Of a stretch of DNA of 64,000 nt, positions 1 through 8,302 are shown in pieces. The notes beneath the pieces are model-generated. The model had not been told where the DNA came from and did no database searches. It saw nothing but the letters and a program-made list of their open reading frames with translations. The stretch spans positions 2,201,001 to 2,265,000 of the forward strand of contig NZ_CP139482.1 in NCBI RefSeq assembly GCF_041222825.1. Reading direction: 5' to 3'. The stretch is from Candidatus Thalassolituus haligoni (GTDB lineage: Bacteria > Pseudomonadota > Gammaproteobacteria > Pseudomonadales > Oceanobacteraceae). How positions within the stretch are numbered: position 1 is the stretch's first letter; the number at the start of each line of letters is the position of its first letter. The position numbers and the translations under genes are program-made.

Positions 1-339
1 AATAAGTAATAGTCCGCACAATGCTTCGGCACCTAAAACTAATCGATAATAGTCACTTAGCTCAAAATCTGAAAAACCAAGCGTGGTATACGATAGAAAT
101 GAGAGGTATACAGCCTCCTCCAGTGTTTCAACTCCAAAGTGGATATCAAATAGCCAATAGACCAAGGAGAATGCCAATATTTCGATAAAGTGCACTATTA
201 AGATAGAGACAACCGTCAGCAAGACCATCCATTGCTGCGTGCTTTTTTTCTTATCGATCACTGCGTTCAACCGATTCAACACATAATAATGCATACTAAC
301 GCTAAGCAATATTATTAAAATAACGACTACAATTGCCAT
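1..339 (-). CDS. Ion-channel (K+ channel-like) membrane protein, 3' end beyond window
   Basis: Reading the minus strand from the ATG at 339 gives an open frame of 113 codons that runs off the left edge. A first hydrophobic helix (residues about 2-15) is followed by a basic stretch (DKKKS), a second helix (about 36-60), then the segment YTTLGFSDF and the start of another helix. This matches the two-helix-plus-pore layout of the bacterial Ion_trans_2 potassium-channel family, whose filter is normally T-x-G-Y-G-D. Here the filter reads T-L-G-F-S-D, so selectivity is uncertain. It lies 56 bp downstream of glgX on the same strand. The assignment rests on the pore-like segment only; the C-terminus is unseen. 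Confidence 0.6.
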   Translation of the reverse strand, partial: MAIVVVILIILLSVSMHYYVLNRLNAVIDKKKSTQQWMVLLTVVSILIVHFIEILAFSLVYWLFDIHFGVETLEEAVYLSFLSYTTLGFSDFELSDYYRLVLGAEALCGLLLI

Positions 340-395
340 AAGACCCGCTACTCGCCTATTCTCTGAATTCGCTTAAAAAACATCGATTATTACAT

Positions 396-2507
396 CTATA
401 ACCTATCAACACACATGGCGAGCGAGTAGGCGCTAAGCTGATACTTGTTCTTCTCGAACCTCGGGCCACCCTCCTCGTTAGCCAACTTGAACTCAACGAG
501 AAAAGAAGTATCAAATAGCGAAATCCATTGCTGAACATTTAATTCTTCTGGAAAACTAAATTCGATTGAGTGATCACTCGCATTAAACAAAACAATGAAC
601 TTCTCTTGATTGTCCTCGCTTGCTTCAAGGAGGCAACCCAAAACCCCTTCTCCTTGGTCCCACTCTGGTGTGTTTTCATATGAAGAACCAAACCAGCGGA
701 TCGTTTTTTCACTGTAAAAATCCTGCGTGCGAAAAACCGAATACCGTTTGCGCAGCGCGATCAATTGACGCGTAAAAGCCAACAGCTCCTCATTCTTTTC
801 AACACAAGTCCAATCCACCCAAGATAACTCATTATCTTGGCAGTAGGCGTTATTGTTACCTCTCTGGCTGCGGCGAACTTCATCCCCACCCAATAACATA
901 GGAACGCCGCGAGACAGTAACAAAGTCGCCAACATATTTTTAATATTTCGCAACCGTAGAGATTCAACTTCAAGCTTATCTGACGGTCCTTCAACGCCAT
1001 AATTTCTACTGAAGTTGTCGTGTGTACCATCAGTATTATTTTCGCCATTGGAGAGATTATGCTTGTGTTCGTAGCAGACGAGATCCGCCAAGGTAAACCC
1101 ATCATGACAGGTAACAAAGTTGATACTGTGTAGGGGTTGCTTATTGTTCGTTTGATAAATGTCAGCACTTCCACAAAATCGACTCGCCATCGCACCCTTC
1201 ATGCCGGTGTCACCACGCCAAAATCGTCTAACATCATCGCGAAATCGTCCATTCCGCTCCGACCAACGCACTCCGTGGAAATTGCCAACCTCATAGGCGC
1301 CGCCGGCATCCCACGCTTCGGCGATTAACTTAACATCACGTAATACCGGATCTTCAGCGATGCGCTCTAGCAAGGGTGGGTTCGATAACAAATCACCGTG
1401 TTCATCTCGTCCTAGCACTGAAGCAAGATCAAAACGAAACCCATCAACATGCATTTCAATCACCCAATAGCGCAAACAATCTAGAATAAAATCTCGCACA
1501 ATAGGATGGTTACAATTCAGCGTATTTCCTGTACCTGAATAATTTTTATAATATGTCTTATCCTCTTCCAGGATGTAGAAAATCGAATTATCTAAACCTC
1601 GAAAATTTAACGTCGGTCCCAAATGGTTTCCTTCGGAGGTATGATTAAATACGACATCGAGAATGACTTCGATACCAGCTTTATGTAACGCTCTTACCAT
1701 CGTCTTGAATTCATTCACGGCGGCGCCATGGTAATCGCGACTTGAATAACTTTCTTTTGGGGAAAAAAAACCAACGGTGCTATACCCCCAATAGTTCTTT
1801 AACATCGTTCCGTCGACAGGGTTCGTACGCGGCAGTTCATTCTCATGAAACTCTTGGATAGGTAATAACTCGACAGCAGTAATTCCAAGCGATTGCAGAT
1901 ACGATATCTTTTCCACAACACCCAAGTATGTACCGCGGTTCTCCACGCTTGACGAATGATGAGCAGTGAATCCACGCACGTGCATCTCGTAAATAATGGT
2001 ATCGGACCACGCATGTTTTGGTGGACGATCACCCTGCCAATCAAATTGTTTATGCTGAACCAAACACTTGGGTTTATAGCCGGCATCACGGGCCACCACT
2101 GCCCTTCCTGCCTCTTGAAATGTATGTGTACAGCAACGACCAAAGTCCCAATAATCCGTTCCCACCAAGGCTGTTGCATAAGGGTCAAGCAACGCCAAAT
2201 TGCCATTGAATCTATGCCCTGCCCTTGGATCAAAGGGACCATCGACCTGCCATAGATAGAGCAGTGTGGCATCCGATGAGGCGAAACCAAGATGCCAAAT
2301 ATCACCTGTTTTATTTTCAACAGGGTCTAATCTCATAATCGCACGCGGCGATTCATCTTCAGGCGTTTCAAAAAGCAATAAGGTCACCGCACTCGCATGA
2401 CGACTGAACAACGAAAAATTGATTCCATCGCAATCATGAGATACGCCCAGAGGTAAAGGACGGCCCGGACCGAAATTGGCTTCCCGGGCCCCAGTTTTTT
2501 TGGTCAT
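396..2507 (-). CDS. glgX: Glycogen debranching enzyme GlgX (isoamylase family, GH13)
   Basis: 703 residues, the usual length for GlgX, which hydrolyses alpha-1,6 branches of phosphorylase-limited glycogen in the cytoplasm. An N-terminal CBM48-like domain (about 10-110) precedes the GH13 barrel. Conserved regions are visible: DVVFNHT (284-290), GFRFD with nucleophile D360, IAEAWD with acid/base E397, and NFVTCHD with D469. The start MTKK lies 5 bp after the stop of the DUF2934 gene. With the glycogen phosphorylase at 15-16.7 kb it would give a full glycogen-breakdown route in the same island, although the two genes are 12 kb apart. Confidence 0.95.
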   Translation of the reverse strand: MTKKTGAREANFGPGRPLPLGVSHDCDGINFSLFSRHASAVTLLLFETPEDESPRAIMRLDPVENKTGDIWHLGFASSDATLLYLWQVDGPFDPRAGHRFNGNLALLDPYATALVGTDYWDFGRCCTHTFQEAGRAVVARDAGYKPKCLVQHKQFDWQGDRPPKHAWSDTIIYEMHVRGFTAHHSSSVENRGTYLGVVEKISYLQSLGITAVELLPIQEFHENELPRTNPVDGTMLKNYWGYSTVGFFSPKESYSSRDYHGAAVNEFKTMVRALHKAGIEVILDVVFNHTSEGNHLGPTLNFRGLDNSIFYILEEDKTYYKNYSGTGNTLNCNHPIVRDFILDCLRYWVIEMHVDGFRFDLASVLGRDEHGDLLSNPPLLERIAEDPVLRDVKLIAEAWDAGGAYEVGNFHGVRWSERNGRFRDDVRRFWRGDTGMKGAMASRFCGSADIYQTNNKQPLHSINFVTCHDGFTLADLVCYEHKHNLSNGENNTDGTHDNFSRNYGVEGPSDKLEVESLRLRNIKNMLATLLLSRGVPMLLGGDEVRRSQRGNNNAYCQDNELSWVDWTCVEKNEELLAFTRQLIALRKRYSVFRTQDFYSEKTIRWFGSSYENTPEWDQGEGVLGCLLEASEDNQEKFIVLFNASDHSIEFSFPEELNVQQWISLFDTSFLVEFKLANEEGGPRFEKNKYQLSAYSLAMCVDRL

Positions 2508-2512
2508 AAGGC

Positions 2513-2785
2513 TTATGTTAGAGCCTTAGCCTTCGTAAACTTTTCGTTTACTTCAGCTTCTGCTTCTAACCAATCATCAAGTTGAGCATCACCTTCAAAA
2601 TTTCGTGCCAGTGCACGCCGATAGGCGGTCTCTTCGATTAGCTTTTGTCGCGCTTCAACCGATAGTTCATCACCAACACTCTCGGATTCTTCTATACGTT
2701 TCTTAGACTTACCACTTTCAATTTTAGGAAGTTCCTTTTTTAATTTATTACTCTTCTTGCGTGTTTTTTCTTTTACTTCAGTCAT
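2513..2785 (-). CDS. DUF2934 domain small protein
   Basis: 90 residues from the ATG at 2785, which has an AGGAG six bases upstream; the longer in-frame start at 2812 lacks such a site. The N-terminal third is very Lys/Glu-rich and probably disordered. The C-terminal part (EETAYRRALARNFEG...DDWLEAEAEV) matches the helical DUF2934 motif often found beside glycogen and trehalose metabolism genes. Its role is unknown. It sits 5 bp upstream of glgX and is almost certainly co-transcribed with it. Confidence 0.75.
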   Translation of the reverse strand: MTEVKEKTRKKSNKLKKELPKIESGKSKKRIEESESVGDELSVEARQKLIEETAYRRALARNFEGDAQLDDWLEAEAEVNEKFTKAKALT

Positions 2786-2950
2786 TTTTATCTCCTCAGT
2801 TGAACATATCAATAAAAAGCGGCCATCAATTTAGATTGGAATGACCCACCGGATAATAAAAGCTGGTCCAAGACGCAAGTCAATACCTTCAACCCTGTCT
2901 AGGTAATCACTTTCTCATGACGCACACGCTTTTGTCCGAGTTCAGGTTTG

Positions 2951-3847
2951 TTAACGCGCACGAGAGTCGGCCTGTGAGCGTTCGATGCCTGGAAGAATCG
3001 AAAGGACTATCGCAACAAACACTACCACCACGCCTACCCATTGCCAAAGAAGCAGTGATTCCGAAAAATAAACCCACCCTAGAGCTAAACCAAATATGGG
3101 GGTTAAGAAACTGAATACATTGAGTTGATTGAGTGGCGCTTTATCCATCAGCCAATACCACAATAAGAAGGGTAGCGCTGTGCCCGGAATGGCCAGTGTC
3201 GTAAGAATGACTATGTAATTTAAATTTACGAAAAGTACAGGAAATGTTTCTAGTGAAGGAGCCAAGGCCAACAGTGGCAGTGAACCGATCACCAGTTGGC
3301 CGCCCATGGCATAGAAAATATCTATCCGCTTAGCCACTTTTTTGAGCAAGATATTACTGATCGCAATGCCGAGGGCCGCGCAGATTACGTAGATAACGCC
3401 ATATACAGTCTGCGCATTATGTTCCAGTGCGCCGTTGAGTCCGATAATGGAAATACCAGAAAATCCAATAAGAATACCTACGAGCACTTTACGATGGATG
3501 ACCTCTTTGAGAATGATCCCTGCCAAAACACTGGCAATGAGCGGCTGGGTGTTCGTCAGTACTGTGGCCAAGCCCGGAGAAATCAAGCTCCCCGCGTAGA
3601 ACATGCCCCAAAAGCCGATGGTGGTAGCGGTTAAGCCAATCGCTGTAATAGCCACCCAAGCATGCAGGGATCTGGGAAATGGGCGCCGCAAGACAAGAGC
3701 GCATAACAATAGAAACAGTCCACCGAGGAGTGCTCGCAAGAAAGCCGTTTGCATCAAGGGAGCATAAGGCATACTCAGAACAATCAGTGGATAACAGACA
3801 GCCCAAAGTAGCATGACGAGGCTTGCTCCCAACGCGACAATGATCAC
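2951..3847 (-). CDS. EamA/DMT-family transporter
   Basis: 298 residues with about ten hydrophobic helices in two EamA-type halves, the standard arrangement of drug/metabolite transporters such as RhaT/YdcZ relatives. The second half carries the typical TALPFLLWYWLMDKAPLNQLNVFSFLTP region. The apparent start is GTG at 3847; no clear Shine-Dalgarno is seen, so an internal ATG (residue 12) is possible. Substrate cannot be told from sequence. It follows the CPA2 antiporter by 61 bp and precedes the DUF2934-glgX pair by 165 bp. Confidence 0.85.
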   Translation of the reverse strand: MIIVALGASLVMLLWAVCYPLIVLSMPYAPLMQTAFLRALLGGLFLLLCALVLRRPFPRSLHAWVAITAIGLTATTIGFWGMFYAGSLISPGLATVLTNTQPLIASVLAGIILKEVIHRKVLVGILIGFSGISIIGLNGALEHNAQTVYGVIYVICAALGIAISNILLKKVAKRIDIFYAMGGQLVIGSLPLLALAPSLETFPVLFVNLNYIVILTTLAIPGTALPFLLWYWLMDKAPLNQLNVFSFLTPIFGLALGWVYFSESLLLWQWVGVVVVFVAIVLSILPGIERSQADSRAR

Positions 3848-3908
3848 GGTTGAACATGCCCGTTGTAAGATGCGTTGTCAGTGACTAGCATAAAGTGTCT
3901 ATTCCCCA

Positions 3909-5087
3909 TTATTCGGATACCTTACTCGTGACCGACTCTCTTCCCCGTGCAAGGATGGGAACCACGATCGCAGCAACCAAAGCTGTGATCACAGTCATCA
4001 CAACCAGTGCCATCATGGCGTGATGCGTAAGATGTGCCTGCTTGAGCCCTAATGCGGCAATGATCAATCCGACTTCACCACGTGGGATTAACGCGACACC
4101 CAGTAGCCAGCGGTCCCTGGCTGAAATCGACAAGGGAACGGCCCATACGGAAAATATTTTCCCGACAATAGCGGCAAGTGTCACCGCGATAGAAAATATC
4201 CACAATGTTTGTGACGCAATGGAAACTGCTGTGATTTGCAAGCCAATGGCTAAAAAGAATACCGGTGTTGCGACGCTGAATATGCGCTCGAAAACGCTTT
4301 TAGGAAAAGTAAACTTCTGGGCTATACCGGACCAAGCCATCACAGCACCCGATAAAAAAGCGCCCACCGCTATGGACATATCGACATACCAAGTAATAAG
4401 ACCAGATCCCAGTGCGGCAAGAAAAAGCAAGACCGTCACTATGATGACTTTTTGATGGAAATAAGTTTTCTTTAGCAATCCCGCAAAGCCGATGTTGACT
4501 AGGGTGATGAGCAACAGTACAACGGCGCCTATGACTAAGCCAAAAAACATGCGCCCTAGATCTCCCTGTGCGCTTAAACTTGTATGCAATGCCGAAAGAA
4601 AATACATTGCAAGCACATCATCAATAATTGCCGCGGCGAGGAGTATTTGACCCATCCGGGTATTAAGTAAATTCGCCTGTTTTAGCAGGGGCACGCTCAG
4701 CCCAATACTGGTGGCCGCCAGCGCCACACCAACGTAAAGGGCTTGTTCCATACTCGATTCGAAGTTCAGGCTTACAAGAATTCCAAGCACGGCACTCAGA
4801 ACGATCCCTGACAGCGCGACACAAAATCCTGGCCTCAGAGCGACAACGAAGCGATCCCATTGCACTTCTAGTCCTGCATAGAAGAGAATTAAGACCACGG
4901 CCAATTCAGAAAACAGACGAATACTTTCCGTAAAACCCAAGAGCGATAATCCCGCTGGCCCAACTACTATTCCAGCAAGAATGACTAGGGCGGACACGGG
5001 AAGCCTGAGCTTTTCCAGCGCTGGACGCAACGCGACTACACCGAGTACAAGCACGACAAAAAGAACGTCTGTAACGTTAATTGGCAT
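3909..5087 (-). CDS. CPA2-family cation:proton antiporter
   Basis: 392 residues from the ATG at 5087 (an in-frame GTG at 5099 would add four). About 12 membrane helices with the KefB/NhaS-type Na_H_Exchanger signature: LVILAGIVVGPAGL near the N-terminus, the AAIIDDVLAM motif with the adjacent aspartates of the ion site, and ALIPRGEVGLIIA toward the end. It stops after the membrane domain and lacks the RCK/TrkA-N domain of KefB/KefC, so glutathione gating is not expected. The likely job is Na+(K+)/H+ exchange at the inner membrane. It is co-directional with the NADH dehydrogenase gene upstream. Confidence 0.88.
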   Translation of the reverse strand: MPINVTDVLFVVLVLGVVALRPALEKLRLPVSALVILAGIVVGPAGLSLLGFTESIRLFSELAVVLILFYAGLEVQWDRFVVALRPGFCVALSGIVLSAVLGILVSLNFESSMEQALYVGVALAATSIGLSVPLLKQANLLNTRMGQILLAAAIIDDVLAMYFLSALHTSLSAQGDLGRMFFGLVIGAVVLLLITLVNIGFAGLLKKTYFHQKVIIVTVLLFLAALGSGLITWYVDMSIAVGAFLSGAVMAWSGIAQKFTFPKSVFERIFSVATPVFFLAIGLQITAVSIASQTLWIFSIAVTLAAIVGKIFSVWAVPLSISARDRWLLGVALIPRGEVGLIIAALGLKQAHLTHHAMMALVVMTVITALVAAIVVPILARGRESVTSKVSE

Positions 5088-5150
5088 GGTGCACGTCACT
5101 CTGTTTTTCAGAAAGGAAAATCACATTGCAACCGAACGTATGAATAGCCA

Positions 5151-6485
5151 TTAATGCAGTTTTAACCTTGGCCGAAGTTTGCGGTTGATCCGTCCAACAA
5201 TCATCATTAAAAAGGTATTAAAATAGCCATGGAGCGCGACCTGATGAAGTCGATAGAGCGAGACATACAAGTATTTGGCGATGCCTCCTTCCACGAAAAC
5301 CCGATGCTTGGTCATATAGCTCAGCACACCCACAGAAGTATATTCAGCGAATGACACTAAAGAGCCGTGATCCCGGTACCGGAAGGGTTTTAGTGCTTGG
5401 CCTTTAAGCTGTCGTTGAATGTTTGTAGCGACAACCGCTGCCATTTGATGCGCCGATTGTGCTCGCGGTGGCACTAAGGTACCGTCGCCTTGTTCGAATG
5501 CAGCACAATCACCCAGTGCAAAAATTGACTCGTCGTCTTCCGCTTGCAAAACCGAGTTGACAATAATTTGGTGGTTGCGGTTTGTGGGTAATCCGCCAAT
5601 ATGATCAAGCACTTCCTGACATTTTACGCCTGCACACCAGACAGTAATATCCGAGGGAAGAAATGCACCGTCATCAACAAAAACACCCGTTGCGCCAACA
5701 CTCTGGACTTTTGTGTTCACCAAGATTCGAACACCTAACTCATTGAGTACCCGCTCGGCCATCACCGCAATCCGCGGCGGTAACGCATTGAGTATCCGTC
5801 CGGAAGCTTCGATCAAATTAACAATCAACGAAGAGCGATCAATGTTTGTAAAACCATATGCACGCAAATAGTCTGCTACCTTATAAAGTTCGGCGGTGAG
5901 TTCTACCCCGGTCGCCCCAGCCCCAACAATAGTGACTGTTAAAGGTGAATCTTTTTTTTCGGCTTTAATTTTGAGGAATTGATTCAAGAGCCCTTTATGA
6001 AAGCGCTCCGCTTCATGGGTGTCATCAATGGTCAAGCAGTGCGAGCGTACACCAGGAATACCAAAATCATTAGTGATCGAGCCAATAGCGATCACCAAAA
6101 TATCGTAATCGATATAACGTTCAGGAATCAGAACCGCGCCGTCATCATCCAGGATCGAATCAAGTGTGATCTCTTTGCGTGTTCGATCTAAAGTATCGAG
6201 TGTGCCTAGCTGGAATTCGAATCCGTGGTTAGCCGCGTGTGAGCGAAAATCTATGCCATCCATGTCCACATCCAGTGATCCTGAGGCAACCTCATGAAAC
6301 AAGGGTTTCCATACATGGAAAGGGTGTTTATCCAGAAGCAACACAGATACAGCTGTCGACTTTCGGTAAGCACGGCCAAGCTTTGTCGCCAACTCCAGCC
6401 CCCCTGCTCCGCCACCCACAATCACAATTCGCATCGTAGGTGTGTCGTTCAGAACTTCGGCGTCCGAAGCGCGATTAATTGTCAC
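5151..6485 (-). CDS. NDH-2-type NAD(P)/FAD-dependent oxidoreductase (NADH:quinone dehydrogenase-like)
   Basis: 444 residues starting at GTG 6485, six bases after GGAGAGGGG. Two Rossmann dinucleotide motifs are visible: IVGGGAGGLE (about 20-31) for FAD and IVGAGATGVELTAEL (about 165-180) for NAD(P)H. The segment FALGDCAAF closes the FAD site. The C-terminal VALHGYFNTFLMMIVGRINR is an amphipathic/hydrophobic helix typical of the membrane anchor of type II NADH dehydrogenases. Such enzymes oxidise NADH to quinone without pumping protons. The gene starts 32 bp after the DUF3141 gene and could keep redox balance for the acetate and fatty-acid operon (inference). Confidence 0.85.
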   Translation of the reverse strand: MTINRASDAEVLNDTPTMRIVIVGGGAGGLELATKLGRAYRKSTAVSVLLLDKHPFHVWKPLFHEVASGSLDVDMDGIDFRSHAANHGFEFQLGTLDTLDRTRKEITLDSILDDDGAVLIPERYIDYDILVIAIGSITNDFGIPGVRSHCLTIDDTHEAERFHKGLLNQFLKIKAEKKDSPLTVTIVGAGATGVELTAELYKVADYLRAYGFTNIDRSSLIVNLIEASGRILNALPPRIAVMAERVLNELGVRILVNTKVQSVGATGVFVDDGAFLPSDITVWCAGVKCQEVLDHIGGLPTNRNHQIIVNSVLQAEDDESIFALGDCAAFEQGDGTLVPPRAQSAHQMAAVVATNIQRQLKGQALKPFRYRDHGSLVSFAEYTSVGVLSYMTKHRVFVEGGIAKYLYVSLYRLHQVALHGYFNTFLMMIVGRINRKLRPRLKLH

Positions 6486-6517
6486 TCGTCCCCTCTCCTA
6501 CTTGATCCGTTGCCCGT

Positions 6518-8302
6518 TTACACATCCGCCTTACCAAATAGCTGCAAAAACAGTTTGCGCATTCCATCATCTCGCGCATCGCTCATATCGTGCAGGGCGT
6601 TGGCTATGTGCTGGCCGGTCGTTTGTTCAGCTTTATAGAAAATACCTTCGGGGTGAGTTTCGGTTCTATGCTCTTCCACTGTTTTTGCCAACTGTTCTAT
6701 ATGCCACATCCATGGGTTGACCTTTTCAGAAAAAATTTTCCGACTTACGCGCATAGGGTGGATGTTCTTCAATATCTCAGCACTCAGTGGGTTGGCAAAT
6801 GCCTGCACCCACGGGCGCAGCATCCCTCGATAGAGTCTATCATTTAGCTCTGAAATGCGGCGCACGGTATCAAATGGCTCACTTGGCATACTCTCACACA
6901 GATCTTCAATCTGGCGTTCTTCAAAACGTACTTCATATTGATCATGGCTGCAATCCGGGTCGCCGGTCGGGTTGATGATTTTCATTTCGTATAGGCCTGG
7001 GCTTAAATCCTCCATTTCCCGCACATGCTCCAGGATGGCGCGGTGCTCCAGCTTGGCCACCTTTGCTGAGACAAAAATACCCAAATGCCCGACATTCGGA
7101 TTGATCATATAGGCGATTCTCTGGCCTGCATTTTTAAGCGCATCGGTACTAGGATAGACTTGGCGTATCCAGTGTAATGCCTGACGAGGTGGGGTAATAT
7201 TGTCACCGTGTGAGGCAAAAATCAGCAGTGGATTAGCGATATTTTTGAGATCTATCGTGCATCCGTCATCCAACTGCAGCTCGCCTCGTTCGAGCTTGTT
7301 ACCAATAAACAGATTTTCCACGGTGGCGGTAATCTCTTCCTCGCTGAGGCTATAAAAGCCCGTCCACCAACGCTCGAAGTCCAGGAATTTCTCTCGCTCG
7401 GTATCAATATTGGCGTAGAGATTATAGTATTTCTGCCATAACGCATTGGCGGGATTTAGGTTCTCAAAATTTTGCACCAGCCATGCGCCATCAAGTGTGC
7501 CATTACTCACATCCGCAAAAAAGCGCGCTAGCCAAACTCCACCCGCCAGGCTGCCATGCATCTGCATGGGGTTGCCCTCTTCACTGCTTGCCCAATACGA
7601 AAGCGGTGAGCCGTTGGTGATCACTGGGCCGGTTAACCCCTTACAGTCAGCAGCAAGGATGGTCAGCATCCATCCCGCCTGGCAGTTACCATAAAGAATT
7701 GGCGCTTTACCCTCGTGGCGTTTTTTGGTGGCCTCTATGAACACCCTGAGTGCCTGCAGTACATCATTGACCGTCTGGTGAGGCGCAGGGTCGGGATAAA
7801 AAATTACAAAATAGACTGGATAACCTTCGTGAATAGCGATCCCGACTTCCGAATCACGTTTAAAACCACCAATACCTGGGCCATGTCCGGCACGAGGATC
7901 AACAATTATCACAGGTGGCTTTTCGGGATCTAAGCAGTCCGCCAAGCAAACATCTTCAACCTGAGTGATTTTCAGCAGTGCGTAATTGGCAGGCGAGTCA
8001 AAGGTCCGGGCATCAAGCACCATTTCGTAGTGAAAATCCAAGAGTGGCGGCATACCATTTTTTTCATGTTCGATCATGTTATCGGCGCGCTGGCGCAGCG
8101 TATCTAAAAACAATACCGAGCGCTGCCACGCATCGACATGATAGTTCAAAGCGTCAAATACCCAGTCACGTGATGATGTGATTTTCTCAGCCCCCTCTTT
8201 TTTCTCTTTGTCTGTCGCGACTAGCGCAACTGATGGTGCTGCGGGTGATTGCGTGGCTTGGGTGATATGAGCCATTTTCGATTTGCTTGTTGATTTAGGC
8301 AT
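6518..8302 (-). CDS. DUF3141 protein, PHA synthase-like alpha/beta hydrolase
   Basis: About 594 residues from the ATG at 8302 (CAGGA ten bases upstream); the longer in-frame start at 8383 overlaps the upstream gene. The fold is PhaC-like: LYGNCQAGWM provides a G-x-C-x-A-G nucleophile elbow with Cys in place of Ser, ASHGDNITPP gives the Asp and NVGHLGIFV the His of a triad. DUF3141 proteins are annotated as 3-hydroxyalkanoate synthetase-like, but the reaction is unproven. The gene overlaps the acetate kinase-PduL gene by 8 bp, so it is the third gene of the fabI operon. An acyl-CoA or acyl-phosphate linked role is plausible but inferred. Confidence 0.85.
   Translation of the reverse strand: MPKSTSKSKMAHITQATQSPAAPSVALVATDKEKKEGAEKITSSRDWVFDALNYHVDAWQRSVLFLDTLRQRADNMIEHEKNGMPPLLDFHYEMVLDARTFDSPANYALLKITQVEDVCLADCLDPEKPPVIIVDPRAGHGPGIGGFKRDSEVGIAIHEGYPVYFVIFYPDPAPHQTVNDVLQALRVFIEATKKRHEGKAPILYGNCQAGWMLTILAADCKGLTGPVITNGSPLSYWASSEEGNPMQMHGSLAGGVWLARFFADVSNGTLDGAWLVQNFENLNPANALWQKYYNLYANIDTEREKFLDFERWWTGFYSLSEEEITATVENLFIGNKLERGELQLDDGCTIDLKNIANPLLIFASHGDNITPPRQALHWIRQVYPSTDALKNAGQRIAYMINPNVGHLGIFVSAKVAKLEHRAILEHVREMEDLSPGLYEMKIINPTGDPDCSHDQYEVRFEERQIEDLCESMPSEPFDTVRRISELNDRLYRGMLRPWVQAFANPLSAEILKNIHPMRVSRKIFSEKVNPWMWHIEQLAKTVEEHRTETHPEGIFYKAEQTTGQHIANALHDMSDARDDGMRKLFLQLFGKADV

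Noticed and set aside
2801..2815. TTGAACATATCAA as an FNR box before the DUF2934 gene
   Set aside because: The half-sites are one base too close for FNR, and the site lies only 16-28 bp upstream of the start codon.
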